Shown in pieces: positions 1 through 12,400 of a stretch of 25,000 bases of DNA. Source of the stretch: Owenia fusiformis (Eukaryota > Annelida > Polychaeta > Sabellida > Oweniidae). The translations under genes and the position numbers were made by a program. Numbering within the stretch: the stretch's first letter is position 1; every line of letters begins with the position of its first letter. A model generated the notes under the pieces. The model saw nothing but the letters and a program-made list of their open reading frames with translations. It did no database searches and was not told where the DNA came from. The stretch lies in assembly GCA_903813345.2 (NCBI GenBank), contig CAIIXF020000260.1:1-25000 (forward strand), read 5' to 3'.

Positions 1-419
1 CTCTCATATTCTAAATGTTTTCTTTTATAAAAATACCAACGCTGGAAAAATTTACTGACCTTGTAGGCAGTACCACAAGTTCCAAAATTGGAAAAACTAC
101 TCCCACATTTTTATGATTGTTCATTTTCTCAATGAAAAATATTTTCTACCTTCAATAGATACACAAAAGAAGGTTTATTAGTTACACATAATTATATGAA
201 ATATAAATTTATTTTAAGATAATTTAGGATGAGAATTATAGCTTTTGATCCTTATATTAGTCCATGTGTAACAACCAGAAACAAAAGTGAATGCATATAA
301 ATTAGCCTTGTATGAAAATATAGAATAAACACAAAAACTAGAGCAAGACTAAAATGTGCACCACCTATTGGCAGTATTCAAAATCATATTTAATTTCTGC
401 ATTGCTAACACATGTACAG
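1..419. other. Contactin intron (5' end outside the window)
   Basis: AT-rich sequence upstream of the first visible contactin exon, ending in the acceptor TGTACAG at 419. No exon, RNA gene or repeat was recognised in it. The upstream donor is outside the window. Confidence 0.6.
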
Positions 420-3400
420 GTAACCTGTTGGAGATTGATCCGATGGAAGATAGACGTTATACCCTAACCAATGGCAAGCTAACCATCAGTCCGCCAAATA
501 AGGATTTAGACGCGGGGACATACCAGTGTGAAGCCTCTAATGAGTTCGGAACAATCGTTGGGAATAAAATACAACTCACATTTGGATGTAAGTGGATATA
601 TTGATGTATGCATGTAATAACCCAATCAAATTAAGTTGGATTACTATTATTATATCACTGTTAAGCTTGCTATTGTATGATTGGTCAAAACTGTGACACA
701 TGTCATGGATGATCAGGTGATATTCATTTGTCATGCTTATCATGCTAATCATGGTGAATAAATAATTCACTGCTCTTGAAAATTTATTTTGTTGAGTATA
801 GGTGAAGATTATTATTGTAGCAGGCATAAACAATGTTTAACAATTTTAACCCTATAAAATTGTATTTATCAATGTTTAGACATTGAATAGATAATATTGA
901 GGGTGGTAAGCTAAGAGTTCATGGATTTTTGAGATCCATCACTGTAATGATATAACTTTGGCACATATTCTACTATAATATTGAATTTTATTTTTTGAAT
1001 ACAGACCTGCAAGATTTCTCCAAGACACTGCGTGATCCAGTTCGAGTAAATGCCTATGAAGCCACTGGAATAGACTGCAACCCACCTGCCCATTACCCCG
1101 ATGTCTTATACTCCTGGTATAAGGACGACATCAGGAATTTCGTAAGGCCAGAACTGAAACCATATGTGTTTATTTCCCGGTCGGGTAAACTGCTCTTCCA
1201 GAGTGTTACATCTGATGACGAGGGCCAGTATTATTGTCTTGTTTACAACCCAAGTGCCGAGGATGCCACATCGCCATCTATGGGAAAACACAGCACACCT
1301 ATTCCCATCATTGTTCTTGAGACTGTTCCCAGTGAGCGTGAACCTCAGATGGAGTCGGGGTTCCCGCGTGCTTTCCCCAATGCACCCAAGCGTGGAGATA
1401 CTGTCAACATTGAATGCTTCGCTCGAGGAACGTAAGTCACTATCTCAAGCAAATCTTGTTTGGGTCCATTGTTCACTTGCTAAGTTGCTTTAGTATTTTG
1501 GAAATACTAAATACTGTCTCGTGGAAGGAAATTGGAAATTTCTAAATCCATTGTTGTCACCAAGGCAATACAATGATGTCACAATAACAGAGCATAGACT
1601 AGTAATTTAGAATATGGATTATATACACCTGTTTTTTGTCCCAAATAACTTTTTCACAAAAAGGTGCCAAATGTATTCATTTCTCTACCATTCCAGAGGT
1701 ATTTTGGTGTACACGTGGCGTAGAAAAGATGACGATATGCCAGGCAATGCTGTGATAAGTGACCACGGTAGAGTCCTTACTATACCAAATATCCAGTTCA
1801 AAGACAAGGGAGAATATGAATGTACTGTACAGAGAACAGAGGGTCTGTCTACATCTAAGACAATCATTGTGCCATTGGATGGTAAGTTTTATATAGATCG
1901 CATCAGTAGATTAGGCTGGAAATCTAATGTAAATTGACCTTGGCTTGGATATTATATCTAGGTCAGCAGAAGGTTTCCTATTGTTGAAGCAATGAATAGA
2001 GGATATATACAATCTTGAAAAGTGTTGACTTGGAATAAAGAAAATCTATTTTTGTAAATTGACCTTGGCTTGAACTCTATAGCTAGGTCAAGGTCAGCAG
2101 AGGGTTTCTTATTGTCAAAGCAGTAAATAGAGTACTACTTAAATACAATTTAATACATTTTTCTTCCAGCTGAACCATATTTTACTCTGCCCATTGGTAA
2201 CAAGTATGTTGACCAAGAAGGTGACCTAGATTGGAGATGCGAGGCCTCTTCTGCACCTGACCCCGTTTATAGTTGGTACAAAAATGGCAAGCTCCTCACC
2301 CAGGACACACTACCCCCCTCAGAGAGAGAAAGAATGACTGTGTCATACAATGTGCTAAGAATTAAAGCTGTTGATCCGGAACGTGACCAGGGGATGTACC
2401 AGTGTGCGGCTACTAATCTACATGGAACACGATTCAGCACTGGACAACTGCAAGTCTTATGTAAGTATCATAGTATGTTGTAAAATTAAAGGAACTAAAC
2501 TGCAACCACTGTATTAAACACTTGCCATTGCACCAAGTCAAATTTTGATAATACTTATTTTATCACGTTCTAGCATTTAATTAACATAAATGAATTTACA
2601 ATTTGACCAGATTAAACTCTTGTGATGATGATGTTAATTATTCAGAAAAGTTCAATATATTGTTTTCATTACAGCATTCCCACCAACTTTTGACAAGTTT
2701 CCATTGGAAAGAAATCAGTTTGGATCTCGTGGTGGCAATGTCACGATTCTCTGTAGCCCTGAAGCTGCCCCCTCCCCTGTGATTACCTGGTTGAAAAATA
2801 ATCGTCCACTAGGAGTCTCTGAGGATGAGGGATCTCGCATAAGACAACTTAAGGCAGGACATCTTTTCATCAGCAACGTCCAAGACTCGGATCGAGGATT
2901 CTATACATGTGTTGCTACAAATGTGTTTGGGGAATCTAAGAGCACGGGAAATCTGACTATTCTAAGTAAGTTGCATCCTCCGATCACAGGGCTTCAAAAT
3001 CCAGAATATATTCTTTCTTTTTTCCCCCTTCGATTAGCAGTTAGCATTTCCCCAATTAAGAACTCGCAATCTGATTGGCTGTCGCAACAATGCGACAGAA
3101 ATCATGTATAAGTCATTGCGCATAATAAGATCATGTAATTCAGTTTAATCAGGCGCTTCCAAATTGGTTATAGCAGGGGGAAGAAGGAGGTATGAATTCT
3201 GGATACCTGCTTATTAGGAGGATGAGTAAGTTACGACCTATGATCACCAAAGCATTGAAGTATTTTAAAACTATATTGCAACTACAAAATCCATCAACAC
3301 ATATTGGGATTTTTAACATAGGTAAATGAATGCACCTACATATTAATATTAAAAAGTATGATATATGGTTATAACCTATTCGAGAAAAACCTAAATAAGA

Positions 3401-6400
3401 ACACTTTATATGATATTTTAGGGGGTGGGGAGGTGGCATCGGTTACTCTGAATTCAGTCAATAAGTTTGGATCAAATATAGTCTAATAATTATGCTCACA
3501 TATTGATTTCCAACTTTTTTGTGGACAGTGTTCGGCGGTCGTGTCTGTAATAAATGGTAGGTGGTGGTATTTTGCATGTTAATGCCTTGTATAAAATGAA
3601 CTCACAGTCATCTTACTTGGACCTAAAGCAAGGGATGCAATCACTTCACTTCTACAGCTCATATACATTCAATAGAGCAATCCAGTAAATCATGCTACTA
3701 CTGTGATGTCATTCTTACAGGACAGAAACAGAATTAATTCATTGAATTAATGAATAGCTCATTTTTAAAAACTTAAACATTTTGTTTACATACCTGCAAA
3801 GCAGCCATCATAAATCTATCCAATACTCTAGTTTCATTGCTTCACCAAATGAGGTCAGGATCTATCAGACTATAGTAATAAATAAATATATTGAATAAAT
3901 GAAAATAAATTGATAATTTTCTAGCTACATCTGTGATATCTCACAAGCCCAAGGATGACAAAGTGACAATTGGGTCAACTGCGACGCTACATTGTCTGGC
4001 ATCCGTCAACCCTCTGCTTGACCTCACATATGTCTGGCTGCATCAGGGCAAGAAAGTAAACATAGATGGCGATATATGGTTGAAGCTGTTGCCTGATCCA
4101 CACTATGAAAGAGTAAGCCTGATGATCTAAGGAATATAAAATGATAGATCATGAAAAATGTTTTAAACAGTCTTAAAAGATCATTCCAAATTTTATTAGG
4201 ATTATCCTTGATGAAAATCAGAACTGTCAAGGAGTAGGTCTAACTTTTTTCTCGATCAGATTTAATTTCATCTTTATTGTAATTTTTACAAAATAATTTT
4301 CACTAACATTCCATTCCATTCTTTAACTTCATTACTTGTATAATCTGCAGGGAGAGGGTGTGAACAAGGGAGATCTCATTATCCTAGATGTGCAACAGTA
4401 CCATGAGGGAATATATACATGTGTGGCAACAACAGTGGTTGGGAGCACCTCGGCTGAATGTGATCTATTAGTAGTAGGTGAGTACAAGACAGGTGTAGGT
4501 GGGTCATAAACTGTTTTAATACCATGTATCAAGTTGAATTGCATACCAGCTGCCTTGTAATGTAACTGTTATTTTTCTATATTTGCTGAAAGACAAGCCA
4601 GCAAAGATTAGATACTAAAAATTTTAGGTCAACAATTCCAATATCTTATCTGCAAATAAAGACAATGTAATGGTCATTAATGTATCCTGAAGGATCCTGA
4701 AACTGACCATTGAAAATTGGGCTTTATCATGTTTTCTGGAATATGGATGTGATGAATTATTGTTACAATAGAGATTGCTTTTAATGATATTGCTTTTGTC
4801 TCAAAAATTGATGCTAACTTTTCACAACAGGTCCACCCGGAGAGCCAGCTGGTGTACGGGGGGATGACATCAAAGCCAGATCTATTACAGTACGGTGGCA
4901 GAAGGGCGCAGAAAATGGTGCCCCAACTAAAGGATTCAAAGTTGAGGCATACAGTGAACAGCATCCTTACTGGGAGGTTGTCAAGACTAGTAAGTATATC
5001 ATGAGGATAGTATATCATGAGGAAAATATATCATGAGGAAAGTATATCATGGTGACAATATATAATCATAACATCCTCTTTGCCAATGCAACAGTGTTCC
5101 TCCATGGTGTAACCTTTGCTTAGGATTTTGAAAATGGTGAATCATCTCAACTCCTTTCTCAATTGAAATTGTTATCATTAGAACTGTTCAAAATGACTGA
5201 AAAACTTTTGCTTTTAGTTGGTAAAGCCCAGTTGTGATTTGACTTAATAATGATGTCATAATGTAATAATGATGTCATAATGTAATTAATGATGTCATTG
5301 TTTTCAGACATCCCAATCAGCAGTAAATCAACAGCTAATGTAATCTTAGGATCTCAGGGAGCCAATATTATTGAATTTGAGTATGAGGCTGTAATTGACA
5401 GTCTGAACCCTTACACAATATACAAGTTCAGGGTACTGTCTGAGAATGCCAATGGATGGGGACCCCCTAGTAAACCATCACGTAAGTATATACAATGACC
5501 AATTATTTATTTTATTTATTTTTATTTAATTTAATAAAATGGTGTATAACAAATGCCTAAATTCATTTTTATTCTCTATATATCCATATATACAGGGTGT
5601 CCATTAATAAAAAACAACAACAACTATTAATGTCTTTCTTTATATATTGCAGCTGAATACACTACCCTTCAGGCACTACCTGACAAGTATCCCAGACAAT
5701 TGGGAGGGGGTGGGGGTAAGGTAGGGGACCTAACTGTCACCTGGCAGCCGATGAACACCTCTGAATATCACGGACAGGGTTTTGGATACAGGGTATTTTG
5801 GAGGTTACCAGGTTTGTTTGTTTGATTGTAATTGGTAATTGGTTTATGATTTAAACGAGGTAGAGTCATTCAGATGGACCAACAATGTGCAGAATAAGTT
5901 TTTATGTCACCACCACAAATGGTGACATATTGTTATGGTCTCACACTTTTTGTCAGGTTGGTCAGTGTGCAGCATCTCATCTGTAACAAATGGCAGGTGG
6001 TGACATATTGCATATTAATGCCTTGTATATCTATTACTTTCTATGCACAGGAACTGAGTTCAATTTGTGGCTTGGTGATCCTGTGGAATACCTTGTTGGT
6101 TCCATCCATCCTTCCATAATTCATCCCGTCCATCCATCCATCCATCCATCCACCTATCCACCCATCCTTCCATCCACCCACCCATCCATCCATTCAGCCT
6201 TCAAAAATTTCCAAACAAATGAAAGCTGTCAGTCATCTGAACAAATAGTAATGTTCATTTTATGGGGATCCATAATACTGGTAAACTACATCAATGGTCC
6301 AAGGTCCTACTTTTGGCTCGTTTTGGCCTCTTCATCATGTAATTCCCCTAGGTTGTCTAGACTAAGTACAGTAGATGCAGTTTATAAAATTCCTTCCGAG

Positions 6401-9400
6401 ACATTTTATAAAGCTAATTATATTTGTAATTTTTTATTAGTCTGAGATATTGTATTATACTGTCTGTATGTTGAGCTTGACATTGAAACTATAACATAAA
6501 TGATTGAAATACTGTTTCTTTATACAAATTATAGAACAACACTTTTTACAAGAATGTGTCTGGTATATTACAGGTACAGATGAAAAATGGGAGAAGAATG
6601 ATGTATTGGGAGGGGAGCATTCTAAATTTGTGGACACTGTAGGATCCCTGAACTACTACAGACAGTATGAAGTGACTGTTGCTGCATTCAATGCAGTTGG
6701 AGAAGGACCTAGAGCTCCCACTCAAATTATATGGTCTGCTGAGAACAGTAAGTGAACAACAGTCTTATCATGGTTAATTTCTTTAGTGAATGACCATCTT
6801 ATCATGGTTCATTTTTTGAAATGGATAGCAGCCTTATCATTGTTCTTTTTTAGTAATAGTCTTATCATGATTCATTGTTAAGAAAAGGGGTACATGTATA
6901 AGATGTTGCTATGCTTAAGTGGCAAATGTAGACTGTGGTTTTAATGTTCCACACATTTTATGTTGTGAGTCCTCATAATAACAACATTCATATTTTTGTT
7001 GCATTGTTTATAGTGCCTACTTATGTACCAGTCAATATACATGCACGCCAGTACAATGCCACTGCCCTGTTGGTCTCATGGAATCCTGTTATAGATGATC
7101 GAAAGAACATGAAGGGACGACTCTATGGATTTAGGGTAAGTTTTTGAAATATTTACACGTTTACATGTTGCTGCCATACTTATGATATAAGGTATTTTAA
7201 GGGCCGTTATAATTATTTAGGGTAAAGTAAAAGCGTCATACATAAGTATCACACTTAAAAGCTCTTGTATTTGGCTTAAAAATTTGTAAGTTTCAAGTAC
7301 AGTACTTCTACGTGAATTGAAACCAAGGATGAGATGCAATTTCCCAAATATGGCATTTCCAGTTTCACTAAATGGGGAAGATAATCCCTGTGTCCACAGT
7401 TCAAAGGTCATTGTATGCATAGTGTACACATTAAAACCTGTCCATTTGGAATACCTTTCATATGAGCAAATAGCATTGACTGAAGTACCTTTCATATTCG
7501 CAAATACCATTGACTGAAGTACCTTTCATATTAGCAAATACCAGTGCCTGAAATACCTTTCATATTAGCAAATACCATTGCCTGAAGTACCTTTCATATT
7601 AGCAAATACCAGTGCCTGAAATACCTTTCATATTAGCAAATACCAGTGCCTGAAATACCTTTCATATTAGCAAATACCAGTGCCTGAAATACCTTTCATA
7701 TTAGCAAATACCAGTGCCTGAAATACCTTTCATATTAGCAAATACCAGTGCCCGAGGAGTTCTGAGGCTAGGTGTTCTTCACAAAGAAGACTCATTGTAT
7801 GCTAATAAGAATGGTTCATTTGTCAGAGAAGTGCTCATCAGAGAAATGTGTTCCATCAGACAAGTTTTACAAATTCCAAAATGTAGGTCTTAGAGGTTTC
7901 TGGACAACTCAAACCCAGGACAGCTCGAACCCTTGACAAATCAGACGCAAAACATCTTGGACCCATGACATCTTGGAGTTGTCCAGGGTCCAAACTGTCT
8001 TGGGTTTGAGTTTTCCAGTTACCCTCCTGGCCATATACACACTAGCTTAAGAAATGATTGTCTCTTTAGATCAACTACTGGAAGGCAGTAGGGGAAGATG
8101 AGAACATTGCCAAACGTCAGACTATCAATGGGACTGTGACGGAGGGCTTCATTATTGGACTGCTCCCAGATACATACTACTGGGTGAACGTCATGGTCTT
8201 CAATACAGCTGGCAATGGCCCCAAGAGTCAGGACTTCAAACAAGATACTCTTAGATCTGGTATGTACAAAACTGGTTTTGCATAAATCTTCATCCATTCT
8301 GGACAATACAATGTCCAGTGAATTAAAGTATTTCCCAACATATTGATCTTAGTGTAAAAATGATGACACTACTTTGAACATATGATAATTGTGTAGAAAA
8401 GATGGCGTCTTTTATTGTCAACACAAGAACAGAATAATATTTTTGAATAGAATGTTTTATCAATTATGTTTTTCATTTGACAAAGCAATATGTTTTAAAA
8501 GAAGAAGCTTGAATATTGAGTTTTGTGTTTATAGCCCCCATTGAGGCCCCCCAGTTGAATATTGAGTTTTGTGTTTATAGCCCCCATTGAGGCCCCCCAG
8601 TTGAATATTGAGTTTTGTGTTTATAGCCCCCATAGAGGCCCCCCAGGAGGTACAGGTTCGTGCCATTAACAGTGATTCCATTCATGTAAAATGGCGAGGT
8701 GTTCAGATCACAGGAAAGGAAGAACCTTTAGAAGGATACATTGTAAGTTTTTTTCTATATTATCATACCACATATATATATGAAATAAATGTAGTATTTA
8801 CAATACATGCCAATGCTGTCATCGTGCTAGAAAGCATTATTAGCTTTAATCACAATGCAATTGTAAATTGGTTACCTTTTCAGAAAATATTGCCATAGTA
8901 ATTAATTCCTTTTGAAGTGTGGGCTTGACACATTTAATTAGATTTGTGCACCTCTGATATGATATAAGTGAATTCATTATCATGGTTCAAACTGAATTCA
9001 AAAGTGCAATCACGAGAATAAAAACACCCTAAACCCAAGTAAACTGTATGAACATGAACCATACATCTCCATGTATATCAAAACAGTAATCATGTGTACC
9101 ATATGGATTCTTCATTGGCTAGGTGAGAATGTGGTATGCTGATGAGAATGTGTACAGTTGGACGGACTATGATTCTGGAAAAGACACTGAGTATACAGTC
9201 TACAACATGAAAGAGGATACCATGTATGAACTCAGGGTGCTAGGATACAGTCGTGGCGGAAATGGCACCATGAGCTCTCCCACCATACAACTTGTGCTGG
9301 GCAAAGAGTGCTATATCAGAGAAGGTCAGTGTTCTTATATGGGGTCTTCTGAGAAAAAATACAAGTTGATATCTCTCTATTATAAATTCTAATGAAATTG

Positions 9401-12400
9401 AAATATTTCTAAACCAGTCACAGAGTTGTCAAGAATAAAAACATGAAACCAACATTAAAATAAATCAAAACAATGACCTGCAAATGATATAAACCAATAG
9501 ATTCAATTTTTGTGACAATAGTCTTTTTTTATTTATTATTGATTTCATTGTCACAAATACACAAATATGATTACATGTATGAGTGCGTTGCCATGGAGAC
9601 CTTTTCATATCAATCAAAAAATGATAATAGGAGGTCTTATTTACCCACATTCTAACATGGCATTGTGTTACATGATTCGGTTACTCTGTCCTCAATGTAT
9701 CCGGACACCTCATTTATAATCCCCATATTGCCAGGACATTTACCATGACTCAGTGGCTCTGGTTTATTACAAATACGAACTTTAGATCTGACACCACCCC
9801 CACATGTAACTGTGCACTCAGTGGTTGTAAAACCACCCCAGCCACCATCTAGTGTCATCTTCTCAGTTATCCAGTCCAAATAGTTGGTTACCTTCGTATA
9901 TACACCTGACCATACTCCACAGGAACTTTTTGAGCTCCAACTTACAATTCCGTATTGTTCATATATCCTGGGTTTAGAGCCTTTGATGGTGCAAATAAAT
10001 GGTCCACCAGAGTCCCCATAACATGCATCTCTGCAATGTAGAACAATGTTAGAATTGTATCTGTTCCAGAATTTTCAAAAACAGTTTTCTAATGTCTAGA
10101 TTGAGAGAGGTTTATTTCTGCCATAATAGTATGAAATGCAATTATTGTATTACAGTAGTTCCTAATCCATTTCCAACAAGGCATTACATGCAAAATGTCA
10201 ACTAAAGTCCATTTCACTGCTTCAGTGCGTCAGTAGAACGGCAAAAATAAGAAATTGGGAGCCCATTGTGCAATAATATATGGAAAAGTATATTCATAAT
10301 GTACATGAATGACATTTGTATATTTCAGATTTTTTAGTTTTTTGTGCAATAAGCCTGTGCCGTCTTGTAATTTGAAGAATTTCAGGCATGTTAATCTTAT
10401 TGAAAATAACATGACAGAGAAGCATCCAAATATAAGAGGCCACACACTTTCTAAGCCAAACTAGAAGCAATCCAAAATATACAAATGTCATTCATGTTCA
10501 ATAGGAATATATTTTTCCATATATTATTGCAAAATGATATTTTGATTTCTTATTTTATAGCTTTTACTGACGCACTTTAACAGTGAAATGGACTATACTA
10601 CCAGTCACAGACAACAACTACCAAACACCAATTGCCAAACACCAACCACTGAATGCCATCCCCAAAAAAGTTGTCGTCACTTGGGGACTGGTGACATAAA
10701 AAAGGTTTTCTGAAGTTTTGAATAAGGAAATCTATTTCTGCTACATGTACCTGCTGATTAATGAATGAAAAAGGATTCTTACTTAGTACCACTCTTTGTG
10801 CAGAACATTGTTGAGTTATTGAATCTCTTCAAATCCTTATCTGTCAAGTCACAATCTCCTTGCTTCAGCGGCACCTCACGTAAAACATCAGAGTTTTTTG
10901 TGTAAAAAAGTATGTCTTCTCTAGACAAATATGTATCAGATTCCCGTCCCCATCCTGATACCTTACACAGTTGTTGTTTGCCTGTTTTGAGTGTGGCTGC
11001 TTTAGGTAGTTTGATAGCTTGGACTTTCTTATTGAATTCTAACGGTGGATGAACTCTTAGTAATGCTATATCATTGTTTAATGTTTCAGGGTCGAAATTT
11101 CCATGGATTAAGAAATCTTTCTCATTAACCATTCGCTCTTGTTCAACACCTTCCTCGATCCTTCGATCATGCTCCCCAGCAGCTATTCTTACACTCGCTC
11201 TTCTATGGACACAATGCGCCGCTGTCAGTATGTGCCTTGGGCTTATGATAGAACCCCCACATAGCGTTTCATTTTCCAGTAAATCAATGTAGACCATCCA
11301 TCGCAAATTGTATTTTGGCTCAACTTCCTTTCCTGATATGATAATTGTTCCTGATGATGTTATTGGTTTTCCTATTTCTGGACAGGTGGTGTTAATCTCT
11401 AGCATGTAGTCTACCTTGGTGTCATAACATTCTGAACCATTCTCCCCTTTTGCCCCATAGCATTGTGTTACTCTGTATTGCCACTTGCAGCCCCTTTTAT
11501 CAACTGGCATAGGGAAATATTCACTTGGTTTACCTAAATTAGAGATAAAAATCAGGATGAATAGTTAATAGTTATTATTATATATTATGTTATATATAAC
11601 ATGTATTATGTATTATTATGTATAATATATTATGTATTAAATATATCACCATGCGCTTATTGAAACATATTAATCAAGTCGATATAAGCCATGCTATATT
11701 TGTAATATGGCCTTCTCTAAATATGACAAAAATGATACATGGTAAGTCAAAAAAAGTTTTCAAAAGTATCCTTTCATTCATACAAAATTGTTGGTATATT
11801 TGTTCATGAGAAATAATCTTTAATTTTCTTATTTTGGACCTATGTTTGTAAATTATGTTTAATTTATCACTTCTTACTTTTATCACTTTTTACCTTGTAC
11901 CCATGGGTTCCTAGAAATGACATACCTTTAATCCCTCTCTCACATGCACCAGCACATGGTATAAAGTTATTTGATCGACATTCACATAAATCGCAGTTGG
12001 ATTTCCAGAATCGTTCCCCTGGCCCTAGTTTCCTTTTTTGTCCAGTTTTCTCTGGCAAACATTTTTTACATTCTACAAAAATAAAATTTAGATTTTTAAG
12101 TTTATAGGAATGTGTGCATATGTGAATTAATGTTCATTTGAAACTTAATGTGATCATAAACTCAAATGTGCAAAACTTATATTTTCTTAATGACATAATG
12201 TGAATGAAAGTGGTCACAAATTGCTTGATATGACATATGTAAAGCTACAAACATGAAAATAATGAACGGTCGTTTTTTTTAATATGACAGCTATTGCATA
12301 TATGTATAATATATCTTTTCTATCTGACTCAACTGATTGGTTTCTTGTATGTCAGTGTGACTGCAACCATGGTACAGTAAAAGCTTTATTAAAAATCAAT

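Larger units (their letters stand above)
420..4477 (+). other. Contactin Ig-domain exons (end of Ig1 to Ig6)
   Basis: Exon 420-587 gives the second half of Ig1, ending in the F/G-strand motif [14 protein letters not shown]. Exon 1005-1431 holds Ig2 (GIDC, YSWYKDD, GQYYC) and the start of Ig3. Exon 1697-1881 completes Ig3 (YTWRRKD, GEYECTV). Ig4 (WRCEA, YSWYKNG, YQCAATN) and Ig5 (ILCSP, ITWLKNN, YTCVATN) are single-exon domains of 291 nt each. Ig6 is split over 3925-4112 (LHCLA, YVWLH) and 4351-4477 (YTCVATT). Each complete domain keeps the two core cysteines and the core tryptophan. The long Ig2-Ig3 exon without an intron at the domain border differs from the one-domain exons around it. Confidence 0.9.
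4831..9324 (+). other. Contactin FN3-domain exons (FN3-1 to FN3-4)
   Basis: Each FN3 domain is split over two exons: 4831-4989 with 5308-5481; 5653-5811 with 6574-6747; 7014-7135 with 8070-8259; 8627-8742 with 9123-9324. The B-strand tryptophan is seen in each ([32 protein letters not shown]), as is the G-strand region ([61 protein letters not shown]). FN3-2 carries a poly-Gly stretch ([10 protein letters not shown]) just before the tryptophan strand; a similar Gly-rich segment is usual at this point in contactins, so it is not a sequencing artefact. The domain-internal introns after exons ending at 7135 and 8742 are phase 0, the other two phase 1. Confidence 0.88.

Noticed and set aside
1164-1493. 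109-codon plus-strand frame overlapping contactin exon 1005-1431
   Set aside because: Alternative-frame shadow; the Ig2 frame carries the family motifs and splices in phase with its neighbours.
4677-5018. 113-codon minus-strand frame
   Set aside because: Antisense to the first FN3-1 exon (4831-4989), which fits the contactin frame and splice sites; the peptide has no recognisable features.
5990-6445. 151-codon plus-strand frame rich in His-Pro-Ser
   Set aside because: It depends on the CCAT microsatellite and a dispersed repeat inside a contactin intron; no domain and no splice logic.
8019-8306. 95-codon minus-strand frame
   Set aside because: Antisense to contactin exon 8070-8259 in FN3-3.
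10230-10491. Two overlapping minus-strand frames of 65-71 codons
   Set aside because: They lie within the MITE in a protease intron and have no transposase features.
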